A stretch of 64,000 bases of DNA, taken from Amphiura filiformis. Lineage: Eukaryota > Echinodermata > Ophiuroidea > Amphilepidida > Amphiuridae. The DNA lies in assembly GCF_039555335.1 (NCBI RefSeq), contig NC_092642.1, forward strand, positions 19,286,382-19,350,381. The letters are read 5' to 3'. Shown here piece by piece: positions 33,949 to 43,595 of the stretch. Both the position numbers and the translations under genes were made by a program. The number at the start of each line of letters is the position of its first letter. The stretch's first letter is position 1. The notes beneath the pieces were generated by a model. That model ran no database searches, was not told where the DNA came from, and was given only the letters and a program-made list of their open reading frames with translations.

Positions 33949-36900
33949 TTAAACGTCCCCTTTATAGACGCCGTACCCGTAAGGTAGCGTTTCAAAACCA
34001 TTCACGATCCATCTCTTGTCGAAGACCACTCGGTAATCTTTCTTCGATACCCGACTCTCGATATTTTTGGTTTTAACGTTACGCACGATTCGATGAGGAT
34101 CGGTTACCGTTACCCTTTCTTCTCGTTCGCTCGCTTCCGTCGACTTCAATCCTCGTACCATACGTTCCAGGGTGGAGTAATTTACCAGTTCGGAATTACG
34201 GACGTTCAAGGTGATCCCGCGCACTTTCATAACCGTCTTTCCCGTATCCAATTTGTATACGTAATTCTTGCAGCCTCCCGTGACGAAAGTAGAGATGTGA
34301 TTACCGTCTTTGGGGTCAACCTCGTCCGTCAAATGGCCCAGATAATCGCCGATAGGGGGTTCCCAATTTCCCTTACGACTGAGGAAAATGACGCTATCTG
34401 TAAATTAAAAAAAAAGGGAGGTATAAGTACAAATTAATCGTTCGAGTAACTGATTGCCCCGCGTAGCTCAGTCGGTAGAGCGTTCGACCGTAGTTCGAAA
34501 TGTCCCCGGTTCGAACCCGGGCGGGGGGATTTTAAATTAATTTTCAAAAATTAATTATCGGAAGAATTGTCTTACCCGTATCTTGGTACATGGCGCGATC
34601 CCCCAACTTTTCCAGAACTTCGTACAATTTCAACCTGGCGTGACAGGTAGTAAAAGCCGCGATGACGACGTTGGTATTCGGATTAATTCGGGCAAAGTTC
34701 CCTTCTTCCCGGTAGGTTACTTCGATGACTTCGTCGTTGATGAGTCGGATATTATCAACGGTGACGCTATCGCTAGTCAATAACTTGTACACTTCGGAGG
34801 GATCGTCCAGAATAACTGTCTGACTCATGTTAGATCTTTGAGCGAATTTACCTAAATAAAATAAAATATAACGAATTATGGTTATTAACTGAATACAATG
34901 AGAAGCTGTTGCGTATTCATTTACTTGTTTGCGTATTTACTGCTATTTAATATTAGGTTTTACGGTGGAGAAACGTAATAAAACTTACCCCACATGCTGT
35001 TCAGGCACAGCTTGGCGAGCGACCTCATGCCCGGATTCTTCTCGATGTTCTCGGGGTCAAGTCGTATCCCTTCGTTTTCGAAGTATTCATCTATGTACCG
35101 TCGTTGATCTTCGAGGGTCTCGCACCAGTCGGGGTAGTCGCTGGCTTCCTGTTTCAATTGGAGGAAACGATCTATATACTCGGTGAATAATCCGCCCGTC
35201 TTTGTCTCTTTATCGTACTCCGCGCGTTGCTCCCAGTCCCACACGACTTCAATATTCTGTATGACGTATCCCATCTTCACGGCTTTCTCTACTTCGAGCG
35301 TCACCCAGGTACCCCTGATCGTTCGGGCTTTATCTGAATGAGGGCAGTAGGCTTGTCGTTTCTCTTCCATGCATGTTCCGCACAGGGCGAACATCAATTT
35401 GCCGTGACACCTCGCCGGTAAGACGGGATGAAAAAGCCATCTAGGGGGTAAGACCGTACACCGTATCAATCCAAAATAAGAAGAGATATCTTTGAAGTTA
35501 TTCGTGTATATCTTCGGATGACCTACGATATAGGGGCGGTACTTGTTGCACCAGGGATAGAGGCTGAAAGGAAAAACAAAAAAAAAAAGGAGCAAAAATA
35601 GGTTATGTCTTATAATTATTTTTTTAACAACTAGTTAACATTGCTAGGTAAAAGTACATGAATCGAAATGATTAGTTTAAGGACGGGGCGATTCGACTTA
35701 CCTAGTAAAGTCCAGGTATCTGATGACCTCTCCATCTTTGACTTGATGGAAGAGTGTTGTCGCTTCGGTGCGGCCTCCGTACAAGCTCTGTCTCGGTTTC
35801 AAGGGTTCGAAATGAGCTGGAACCTCGATCTTCCGTTTCACACCGGTGGGCAAATCTTTCCAAATCCCCTTCCATTCATGTTCCCACATTTCTATAATCT
35901 CGTACCCGGGGTAGTTGACCTCCAACTGCTGCTTTCGGAACAGAGTTATCCTGTAAAGTTCAGCCATGGGTTTCTTGGAGATGGGGTTCAGAGTGTCCCC
36001 GTCGTAGCAGTCGGGACATCCATGAAACAGACAGCCATGATAAGAGTAGATTCGACGTTTCTCCGAACAAAATCCATCGACCGTCACTCTTCCATTCAAC
36101 CGCACTTCTCCCCCGTTCATCGCGTGTTGTATTTCAATGTCTTCCTCGAGAGATACGTAATTCAGCCATCGTATGGAGTCGAGTGAAAAGTTTTGGTTCG
36201 GACCGTATGCGTGCGGTGGAATAATGGCGATAGTGTTTGGTTGAAGAAAATTTCTTCGTAACACCAGATTACAGGCGGCGGCGATAGTGAGGGGTTTATC
36301 TAAAGGGTCTACCCCGGTATCGTCTTCTTTCTTTTTCGTCACCCTCATGAACATGTCGCGAAATTTCATGCAACACCGACGAAGGATATCGACGTCGCTG
36401 ACGCAATATCTCAGGAGCTCGTCTTGCAGATCCCACACCAATCCCTTCTCTTTTTCGGCCGTATGCCAAGCCAAGAACTGATTTTTACCTGCTTCCGACA
36501 TTCCCTCTGGGTCGAAAAACTCGGCCGCCGGTATCTCTCCCACGTAATTTTCGTTGGCTTTCGTATTGAAGAAGTGCGGAAAGTAGCCCTTGCATAATTC
36601 TTTGATACCGAAACTCTTGGGAAGTTTGGAGAGGGCATCGGGAAGAAATTTAAACTGTCCTTGAACACGATGTCGGGACCTGGTACGGTGATGGACATGA
36701 TTTTCGCGCCGTTCATGATGACTTTTGGCTTGATGGCGTTATCGTACAGGAATTGTAGGATAAAATATCCGTCGTACCCTTTTAGGTTATGCGCCATACA
36801 TCGAGCGTGTTTGTGACTTTCTCCCTTGAAAAGCCATAAGCAAAACTCTTCCATACAACTCTCTCCCTTGAAAATCATCTCTTTATCTTCCCCGCAAACG

Positions 36901-38980
36901 TCGCACGGTTCTTGCAGAGGCTGTTCGGCGCACGATTCGCACACTTTCTGGGCGACGCAGAGATTCGGCCTGTGGATTCCCGTATCTTGCTGGCTTTCAA
37001 CGTCGAAAAAGATATAGCAGAATGGCGTATCGTCTTCTTTACCGTTTTCCTTTACTTCGCAGGGTTTGATGTAACATTTATGTCCGGCGGGAAAGTTACC
37101 TTGACAAACGTGACACCACAGATCCGTACAGTTGTGTTTCGTTCCTTTTCTTAAAAACTGTCTATTGATAACTCTATCGCACTTTTCGCACTTGTAGTAT
37201 TGATTACATATCGTGCCGTATTTGGAAACGGCTGAACCATGTTTCTTATGATTTTCGTAACACGTGGGCGATTTGAAATACCGCTTACAGTCCGAACAGT
37301 AGGTCCAGGCGTCGATAACGTCGGTCGTCCGACAGCTTCCCGAATGACATATTTTGCAAGAGTTTTCGCAGCGATGAACTCCTTTGTTATCGTATCCCTT
37401 CTTGCACGGGTGACACCAATAACTTCGGTTAAGATAGGCTGCCATGGAAGTAATCAGATCAAAGTGGTGGTTATTATACAAGAGATATATGCCTTTATCT
37501 TTCGGAGGACCCTTGTATATAATCTTGTCAAACTGGTCTTTGGAGACGACGCAGAGTTGATACTCGGTAACCACTTTCTGGAAACTTTCCACTTGTTCCA
37601 ATCCGCAGGCGTCAAACGAGACGCCCGCTTTGTCATGAAGATCCTTAGCCCTGTCAGTCTGATGTTTTTCCCCATCTCGTATACTCCTCCAAATCCACTC
37701 TTTAGCATTCAATTCGTGTTTTGCGATACCCGTCACTATAGCTCGCGCTAGACACATGTTGTCGCTCTGGTTGGTAATATCGACGATACACCTCAATTGT
37801 TTCTTCTTCTCGTCCCACGTTTTGAATATCTTCCTGTTGCCCCTACCCCCTTCAGGCATCTCCATATGCACGACGTTGATTTCCATGTCGCTATTTAGTT
37901 TCAAGTCTTTTTTAGATTGCAGGACGTGTTCTATACGCGCCATAAATCGATCTAGGGTTAAGTCATCTTTCTTGATGAAAGGTAGATTAATCGGTTTTTC
38001 AAGACTCGGAGCTTGTAGGACAATTCTGATCATGTCCCTAGGTCGAATACCATCGGTGACACGATCCAATACATCATCTATAATGTTTGATAGTAGAGGG
38101 ATGCTATCGACGGCGAAGCGATCGTCTAAATTTCTCAATCTTAAACCGTAATCTGTAGACGTAGCTTTAAATTTCTTGACGTGTTTGGCATTAAGGGTCT
38201 CGATGACGTAGTACTGAGAAATGTTATCCGACACACTGGGTTCCGACGCTTCATCGCGTATTTCATTCGCTACCTCAGGTTCCTCCTCTACTTCTGCTTC
38301 ATTTATCAAGTCATCCAAGGTTTCATTGGCCGAGCGTTTACGCGTTGTAGGAGCATCACCCACCACGACCTGTATGGAATTTGGTATAAAAAATTATATA
38401 TCATTATACTATTATATTAAATTAAAAAAACGTTAAATGAATGGTAAAATATAAATAAAAATATCAATTTTTTTTTAAATCATGAACCGCAAAAAAAAAA
38501 AAAAATGAGCACAGAATGTATTTTATTATATTAATTTATTAAATAAGATACCTTAAAAGAATGTTAAAAAATTCTACTTACGTTTTCGTCGGTAGTTGCG
38601 GGATTTTCACCACCCACCATATCAGATAACGGATCGCCATCATCATCCATGATCAGTTCAATATGTGTTACGTCCGGTGTAAGATCCAATATTCTCTGGA
38701 AAGCTAGTGTGGAAACATCCGTCTGCCAGCCATCCAAATTAATGATTTCGTTCAACCGTTCAACATCGTATGAAGATCTAATTTCTTCAACAATTTCATC
38801 GGGCGCGATATTACCGCTATAGTTTCTCTCTCCTTGCGTCGTCAGTTCAAAGAGTTTGTTTAACGCTAACTGGTACGAGTCGTCATCCAAGCCCTGGCCG
38901 ATGAGAAAGTCCAACTCTTCTATAGACTGACAATCGTTGATTAAACGGTCCATTTTTACCCCGTATGCTGGGCCGCTCAT
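33949..38980 (-). CDS. pPolB: Protein-primed family B DNA polymerase, five exons, one apparent frameshift
   Basis: I place exons at 38,980-38,582, 38,369-35,702, 35,563-34,989, 34,851-34,576 and 34,397-33,949. All introns are GT-AG, and phases match across every junction. The N-terminal third includes a possible OTU-like segment (NMCLARAI with a later HHFD) and a Cys/His-rich region that would bind zinc. Exonuclease motifs are DVE near 37,003, HNLKGYD near 36,785 and YCVSDVD near 36,390. Polymerase motifs A (D-x2-SLYP type), B (NS-x-WG) and C (DTDS type) each fall on an intron. One base appears to be missing near 36,640-36,660, where the frame changes within exon 2. Summed exon length is one short of a multiple of three, which agrees. 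With that base the protein would be about 1,455 residues. It replicates the element from protein-primed ends. Confidence 0.9.
34457..34529 (+). tRNA. tRNA-Tyr (GTA)-like gene, antisense in a polymerase intron
   Basis: The 73-nt cloverleaf has a D-stem (gctc/gagc) and a 5-bp anticodon stem (ttcga/tcgaa). The loop ccgtagt gives anticodon GTA. The T-stem is 5 bp (cccgg/ccggg) with the canonical TTCGAAC loop. The acceptor pairs at 6 of 7 positions, with one G-G mismatch. C1-G72 and A73 are the eukaryotic Tyr identity pair and discriminator. The A-box (TAGCTCAGTCGGT) and B-box (GGTTCGAACCC) are intact, and a TTTT pol III terminator follows. Two oddities are C at position 33, where U is near-universal, and the absence of the intron that animal nuclear tRNA-Tyr genes usually carry. 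Confidence 0.85.
34530..34533 (+). terminator. Pol III T-run after the tRNA-like gene
   Basis: TTTT directly after the discriminator base, on the same strand as the tRNA-like gene. Confidence 0.7.
34852..34988 (-). other. Polymerase intron 3 (137 bp), splits motif B
   Basis: The donor GTAAGT and the acceptor TTTAG lie just inside the glycine codon of the motif B NS-x-WG stretch. Frame and phase match on both sides. Confidence 0.88.
35564..35701 (-). other. Polymerase intron 2 (138 bp), splits motif A
   Basis: The donor GTAAGT at 35,701 and the acceptor TTTCAG, after a polypyrimidine tract, end at 35,564. The cut lies inside the serine codon of the motif A D-x2-SLYP pattern. Confidence 0.88.
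38370..38581 (-). other. Polymerase intron 1 (212 bp)
   Basis: The donor GTAAGT at 38,581 and the acceptor ATACAG end at 38,370. The intron is phase 0 and joins a 133-codon first exon to the large second exon. The interior is AT-rich. Confidence 0.8.
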
Positions 38981-39924
38981 TCCAGGAATGAAAATTTATC
39001 CGTAGACACCAGCGTTTTATATACGTTCGCTATGAAACACTCGACGTCATCGCTCAATAACTATTGTAGCGAGTGACACACTCTTACGTGGTGTGTACAC
39101 GTGATGTAGTTCAACGTGCTATCATTTGTTCAAAACGTTTGACGTCACCACTCGATAATCATTGTAGCGAGTGACACGGTTCGATGTGCTGTACTATATC
39201 ATCGCTCGAAGTGTTTGACGTCATCACTCGACCGTAAGACTTTGGAGAGAGAGCATCGTTAAATCACGCAGTGCTAAATTATTATACTCGATCATGTAGC
39301 GAGTGACACGATCTCACGTGTTGTGTACACGTGAACGGTTCAATGTGCTGCACTATATCATCGCTCGAAGTGTTTGACGTCATCACTCGGCCGTAAGACT
39401 TTGGAGAGATAACATCGTTATATCACGCAGCGCTAAATTATTATACTCGATCATGTACCCGTCATTATCTTCGTTATTTTATTACGCGTCGTGTTTTTTA
39501 CCAAACCTACAACAATATTGGAAATATATTAATGGAATAATGGACGAAAAGAAGAGAGAGATTAAAAAGACTAAACAAAGCAACAGTTTCTTTTTTTTTA
39601 TCTTCGTGAATTTTATGACATGTTCTGTTTTAGCACAATCTACGACATTATGAGAAATATATTTGTTGAATAATGGACGAAAAGAAGAGAGATAAAATAG
39701 ACTATACAACAATTTCTTTTTTAGCATTGTGATTTTATTAAGCGTTGTGCTTTTTTGCCAAACTTCTTGGAAATATATTAATGGAATAATATACCTTTGT
39801 TGGATTTACTATATCGTATTCTATACTTTATTGGATTTATAATTATATCGTGTAGATCTACTTGGTCGGATATATTGCGGGAGAATCTACTTGCCGGTAA
39901 GTCACAAATTTTGGATTACAACGT
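38981..39924. other. Polinton intergenic region with ~160-bp direct repeats
   Basis: Two direct copies of a ~160-base segment begin near 39,170 and 39,330. They share tcgctcgaagtgtttgacg, the CRE-like word TGACGTCA and catgtagcgagtgacac. A decayed third copy is seen at 39,040-39,170. From 39,480 two further AT-rich segments (aatggacgaaaagaagagag) repeat. No protein gene is visible. The repeats lie immediately upstream of the polymerase promoter. Confidence 0.65.
39015..39023 (-). promoter_or_regulatory. TATA box (TATATAAAA) upstream of the polymerase
   Basis: A canonical TATA on the minus strand, about 35 bases before the polymerase ATG at 38,980. Confidence 0.6.
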
Positions 39925-40509
39925 TCATCGCATCTCTCCTTTTCCTTCGCGGGATTTGTTTTTCTGACGCAATGCCTGTACGGCGCTATCTATCTTGGGT
40001 GAGACTTCTTTCAAAACGTTCCAATCTTGTAGACTCAAATTGATACCTTTCTGACTCGCCATCCATTTCTGGGTAACATTATGCCGGTAATATTCTCGGA
40101 TGTTGATATAAATTTGATCTCTAAACGTTTGAATCACGATGTGTCGGTCTTCCCTAATAGGAATGCGAAGCATTTCACGGTCCGATGGAAAAGCCGGTAA
40201 TTTCCAACTCGTTTCGGGCCGTTGTTCCATGGCGTGTATCTTCTCGTAAGGAGTTGATCTCGCTCTTTTTTCCCAAGCTCTTTTATCCTTTCCCAGACCA
40301 TGGTTATAGGATGGACGGAACGGTTCTTTCTTACGAAGCTTCGAATTGTCATAATCGGTATCCTCCGATATCTTCGCTAATTGATCGTTATAATAAGAGA
40401 GATCATCGTCATCGTTCCATTCGCCAAAAACTTGAGAGTCCTTAAAAGTATTGCTGGACACCTCTTTTCCAGTAGCGAAAGATCCACTCTGCTGCTGATG
40501 ACTCGCCAT
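39925..40509 (-). CDS. PC4-like single-stranded DNA-binding / coactivator protein
   Basis: 194 residues. The first ~110 are acidic then basic and look disordered. The C-terminal ~75 match the PC4/p15 pattern closely: IVIQTFRDQIYINIREYY, then QKGINLSLQDWNVLKEV, then a final helix (IDSAVQAL) and a basic tail. PC4-family proteins bind ssDNA as dimers and act in transcription and replication. In this element it could serve as an ssDNA-binding protein for the polymerase, which is inference. It has its own TATA box, 52-61 bases upstream. A second PC4-like segment occurs at 33,439-33,921. Confidence 0.8.
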   Translation of the reverse strand: MASHQQQSGSFATGKEVSSNTFKDSQVFGEWNDDDDLSYYNDQLAKISEDTDYDNSKLRKKEPFRPSYNHGLGKDKRAWEKRARSTPYEKIHAMEQRPETSWKLPAFPSDREMLRIPIREDRHIVIQTFRDQIYINIREYYRHNVTQKWMASQKGINLSLQDWNVLKEVSPKIDSAVQALRQKNKSREGKGEMR

Positions 40510-40560
40510 ACTGATCAGATTGAAATTGTGTCAAGGAATGAAGTTAATGCTGCTCGCGCC

Positions 40561-40570
40561 TCTATTTATA
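40561..40570 (-). promoter_or_regulatory. TATA box (TATAAATAGA) of the PC4-like gene
   Basis: Canonical TATAAATA on the minus strand, 52 bases upstream of the ATG at 40,509. Confidence 0.65.
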
Positions 40571-40789
40571 CACTCTGTCCACCGTGTCCCGTTTTTCTTT
40601 TTAAAAGGCGATACGTCGTAAATGTTCAACAATTTGTTTTTTTCGACGATTGAAACGAAAAGCACGTTAATATTTTTAAACAATCGTTACGATTTATGTA
40701 AACCGGCTGGCGTCCGTAAATTTGCGCGATGTACGAGAATAAAACGGTCAATTTGAGCGTCGTTACGATGCGATATTAGTTGGTTATTT

Positions 40790-42010
40790 ATTATCCACCG
40801 AGCATGTTTTAACGAGCGAAACCACGTTGCATCGACTAGTCACAAATATTAGCGACGTTAAATTAGAGCGAGACGCGCCAATCCAGCCACCGATCGTGTT
40901 TTAACGAGCGAAATCACGTTGTAACGCCTCGTCAACGGTAGCAAATATTAACGGCGTTAAATTGGAGCGAGACTAGTTGTTAATTTAATGACTGTTTCTT
41001 GACACGCCAAACCAACCACCGATAGTGTTTTTAACGAGAGAAAACACGTTGCAACGCATAGTCACAAATATTAGCGGCGGTAAATCGGAGCGAGACTAGT
41101 TGTTAATTTGTTGATTAGTTGACACACCAAATCAACCACCGATCGTGTTTGTAACGAGAGAAAACACCTTGCAACATCTAGTCACAAATATTAGCGGCGG
41201 TAAATTGGAGCGAGACTAGTTGTTAATTTGTTGATTACTTGACACGCCAAACAAGCCACCGATCGTGTTTCAATGAGCGAAATCACGTTGCAACGTCTCG
41301 TCAACGATAGTGAATATTAGCGGCGTTAAATTGGAACGAGACACGTTGTTATTTGACACGACGAACCATCTTGTAACGGTGCCGTTAAATTGGAACGAGA
41401 CACGTTGTTTAAAAAACAACAGCATTGTCCACCTATCGTGTTTTGTAGCAACGCCACGTCCGCAAATGTTTTTAACGACCGTAATGTGTTGAATAGTCTT
41501 GATTGGTACGTTGTCGTGTTTTTAACGTTTAAACCGGTTAGTCTCGACTTGTTGGTTGTTGACTCGCTAAATTATCCACCGCGTGTCGTTACAATCAACG
41601 CTTTTAACGCGTTGAATACTCTCGCTTTGTCGGATATTTTTCTCCGATGAATGAGCCGCATTTTTGAACGGCGTTGAAACCTGTGCTTAAAATCGCTACA
41701 ACATCATATTGTCACACATCGTAAACTGTTGCCGGTAAATTGGAGCGCGACTCGTTGATTCTAAATTATCCACTGATCGTGTTTTTAAACGGTCGTAATA
41801 CGCGTTGTCAAATTATCCACCAATAGTGTTTATTATCCACCAATAATAACATTTTGTAATGACGTCACGTTCGCAAATGTTTTTAACGGTCGTAAATGGT
41901 TGTTGAATGCTCTCAACTTGTTGGATATTTCATCCGATACATTAATCGCGTTTTTAACGTAGTTAAAAAATTGCCTCGCAAATAATATCGGCGCTACATT
42001 GGAACGTAAC
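40790..42010. repeat. Polinton-internal ~120-bp tandem repeat, decaying to the right
   Basis: At least five units start near 40,811, 40,913, 41,033, 41,153 and 41,273. They share acgagcgaaatcacgttg, cacaaatattagcggcg, aaattggagcgagactagtt and gacacgccaaaccaacca. From about 41,300 to 42,000 fragments of the same words recur irregularly (gttaaattggaacgagacac, attatccaccgatcgtg). No protein is supported. The location between the PC4-like and R2 genes would suit a replication or expression control region, but that is a guess. Confidence 0.75.
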
Positions 42011-42013
42011 TCG

Positions 42014-42991
42014 TTAAAATTCCGCCGTGAGAGTAAACCGTTGTTCCTCTTCCGTCGCCATAACGCCTGCCTTTTGGTATTCACCGACGCGTTTTTCGAA
42101 GAAATTCGTCTTACCTTCGAGAGAAATATTTTCCATAAAATCGAAAGGGTTGTTCACGCGATAGAATTTTTCGTAACCCAGTTCGACCAGTAAACGATCG
42201 GCGATGAATTCTATGTATTGAACCATTAGACGTTCGTTCATTCCTATCAGTGAACATTTTAAAGCCTCCGTCATAAATTCACGTTCGATCGCTACCGCTT
42301 CGCGTACGATTTTCATCGTCGTTTCGACCGATGGTTTTTGGTCGATGTACGAGAATAATAAACAAGCGAAATCGCAGTGCAACGCCTCGTCGCGACTGAT
42401 GAGCTCGTTGGAAAAAGTCAGACCCGGCATCAAACCTCTTTTTTTCAACCAGAATATCGCGGCGAACGATCCGGAGAAGAAAATCCCTTCGACGACGGCG
42501 AACGCAACGAGTCTCGTGGCGAAAGTGGCATCGTCGTCTTTGATCCAACGTAGAGCCCATTCGGCTTTCTTTTTCACGACCGGTATAGTTTCCACGGCGT
42601 TGAGTAAATACGTTTCTTCGCATTTGTCTTCGATGTAGGTATCTATAAGCAAGCTGTACATTTCCGAGTGAATGTTTTCCATCATGATCTGAAATCCGTA
42701 GAAGAACCTCGCTTCGGGAATTTGTACTTCGCTACAGAATCGAGTCGCTAGATTCTCGACGACTATTCCATCGCTACCCGCGAAGAAAGCGAGGATGTGA
42801 GAAATGAAATACTTCTCTCCGTCGTTGAGACTTTCCCAATGCGGTTTATCTTTAGCAAGATCTACTTCAGTCACCGTCCAGAACGACGCCTCCGCTCGCT
42901 TGTACATTTTCCATATGTCGCGGTACTGAATCGGGAAAATAACGAACCGAGATGGATCGACACGTAGTAATACTTCCTCGTTTCTGGACAT
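42014..42991 (-). CDS. Ribonucleotide reductase small subunit (R2, class Ia)
   Basis: A 325-residue intronless R2 closely resembling animal RRM2. All iron ligands are present (Asp74, Glu105, His108, Glu168, Glu202, His205), as is the radical tyrosine (Tyr112 in ENIHSEMYS). The C-terminus FTLTAEF matches the tail that docks on the large subunit. The protein makes the tyrosyl radical needed to reduce ribonucleotides to deoxyribonucleotides. No large subunit is in the element, so it would have to pair with the host's. It lacks the ~65-residue N-terminal extension of vertebrate R2, which carries cell-cycle degradation signals. The gene lies inside the TIRs on the same strand as the other genes. 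It has a TATA box and appears intact, and it is not a usual Polinton gene. Confidence 0.96.
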   Translation of the reverse strand: MSRNEEVLLRVDPSRFVIFPIQYRDIWKMYKRAEASFWTVTEVDLAKDKPHWESLNDGEKYFISHILAFFAGSDGIVVENLATRFCSEVQIPEARFFYGFQIMMENIHSEMYSLLIDTYIEDKCEETYLLNAVETIPVVKKKAEWALRWIKDDDATFATRLVAFAVVEGIFFSGSFAAIFWLKKRGLMPGLTFSNELISRDEALHCDFACLLFSYIDQKPSVETTMKIVREAVAIEREFMTEALKCSLIGMNERLMVQYIEFIADRLLVELGYEKFYRVNNPFDFMENISLEGKTNFFEKRVGEYQKAGVMATEEEQRFTLTAEF

Positions 42992-43301
42992 TTTCAGCTT
43001 TTATGCTGAAAGTGCGCTATGCACCGTGCTTTATATCGAGTTTACGATCACGATAACTATACAAATAGTTTTACGCAGCTTTGGTATTGTACTCTGGAAT
43101 ATATAACCGTGGATTATACTCGTTTATGAAACATATTACGCTTGCGGGATTATAAAATGTGTTTTATAACGTGGATTGTACCTATATAGTTTCACGCTAT
43201 ACGGAGCTGTTTCGGTAAGTCTCAAACTTTAATTCATAATTAATATTCATAGATCCCATTAAATGTGTTCCGAAGTTGAACATCGTTGTGCGTCGTTTCT
43301 T
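42992..43301. other. R2 upstream region to right TIR
   Basis: About 310 bases between the R2 start and the right TIR. It holds the R2 TATA box and AT-rich sequence with no gene. The TIR behind it is packed with promoter-type words and could serve as upstream control. Confidence 0.5.
43029..43036 (-). promoter_or_regulatory. TATA box (ATATAAAG) of the R2 gene
   Basis: ATATAAAG on the minus strand about 38-45 bases upstream of the ATG at 42,991. Confidence 0.6.
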
Positions 43302-43585
43302 AAACGTCCCTAAATATTAACGCCTTTAAATATTAACGTCCCTAAATATTAACGCTGACTCAAAATGGCGGTATTTCCGGTTGGCATTAACGACCCTAAA
43401 TATTAACGTCCCTAAATATTATCGTTGACTCAAAATGGCGGTATTTCCGGTTGACCTTTCAAAATGGCGGCATTTCCGGTTGACCTTTCAAAATGGCGGC
43501 ATTTCCGGTTGACCTTTGACCACTTCCGGTTGACCTTTGACCTCGTGACCCGGAAGCGAACGTCTCTACATGCGATATTACTACT
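43302..43585. repeat. Polinton right TIR (284 bp)
   Basis: Complement of 26,827-27,109 with one extra base. Ends ...GCGATATTACTACT. Contains the same repeated CCGGAAGT, AGGTCAAAGGTCA and CAAAATGGCGG words as the left TIR. Confidence 0.95.
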
Positions 43586-43591
43586 ATCATC
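43586..43591. repeat. Polinton target-site duplication, right (ATCATC)
   Basis: Second copy of ATCATC, directly after the element's last base. Confidence 0.95.
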
Positions 43592-43595
43592 TTTA

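Larger units (their letters stand above)
34398..34575 (-). other. Polymerase intron 4 (178 bp), splits motif C
   Basis: The donor is GTAAGA at 34,575 and the acceptor is TTTACAG ending at 34,398. It interrupts the catalytic aspartate codon of the DTDS-type motif C. It contains a tRNA-like gene on the opposite strand. Confidence 0.88.
26827..43585 (-). mobile_element. Complete Maverick/Polinton, 16,759 bp
   Basis: Bounded by terminal inverted repeats starting AGTAGTAATATCGC and by a 6-bp duplication, ATCATC. All protein genes lie on the minus strand. It has the hallmark set of the group: protein-primed DNA polymerase B, retroviral-type integrase, adenain-like protease, double-jelly-roll major capsid protein, minor capsid protein and an FtsK/HerA packaging ATPase. 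Extra genes are an R2 ribonucleotide reductase subunit, two PC4-like proteins and an antisense tRNA-like gene. The two TIRs differ by a single visible indel, so the insertion looks young. The element is visibly GC-richer than its surroundings. The only damage seen is one frameshift in the polymerase. Confidence 0.97.

Noticed and set aside
33949-34828. Two separate small genes at 33,949-34,332 and 34,544-34,828
   Set aside because: They are the last two polymerase exons. Splice sites and frame agree, and motif C spans the junction.
38564-38980. A separate small gene upstream of the polymerase
   Set aside because: Its end holds a clear splice donor in phase with an acceptor before the large polymerase exon, so it is better read as exon 1.
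41310-42193. Plus-strand frames between the PC4-like and R2 genes
   Set aside because: They cross tandem repeats or mirror the R2 gene, and no motif is recognised.
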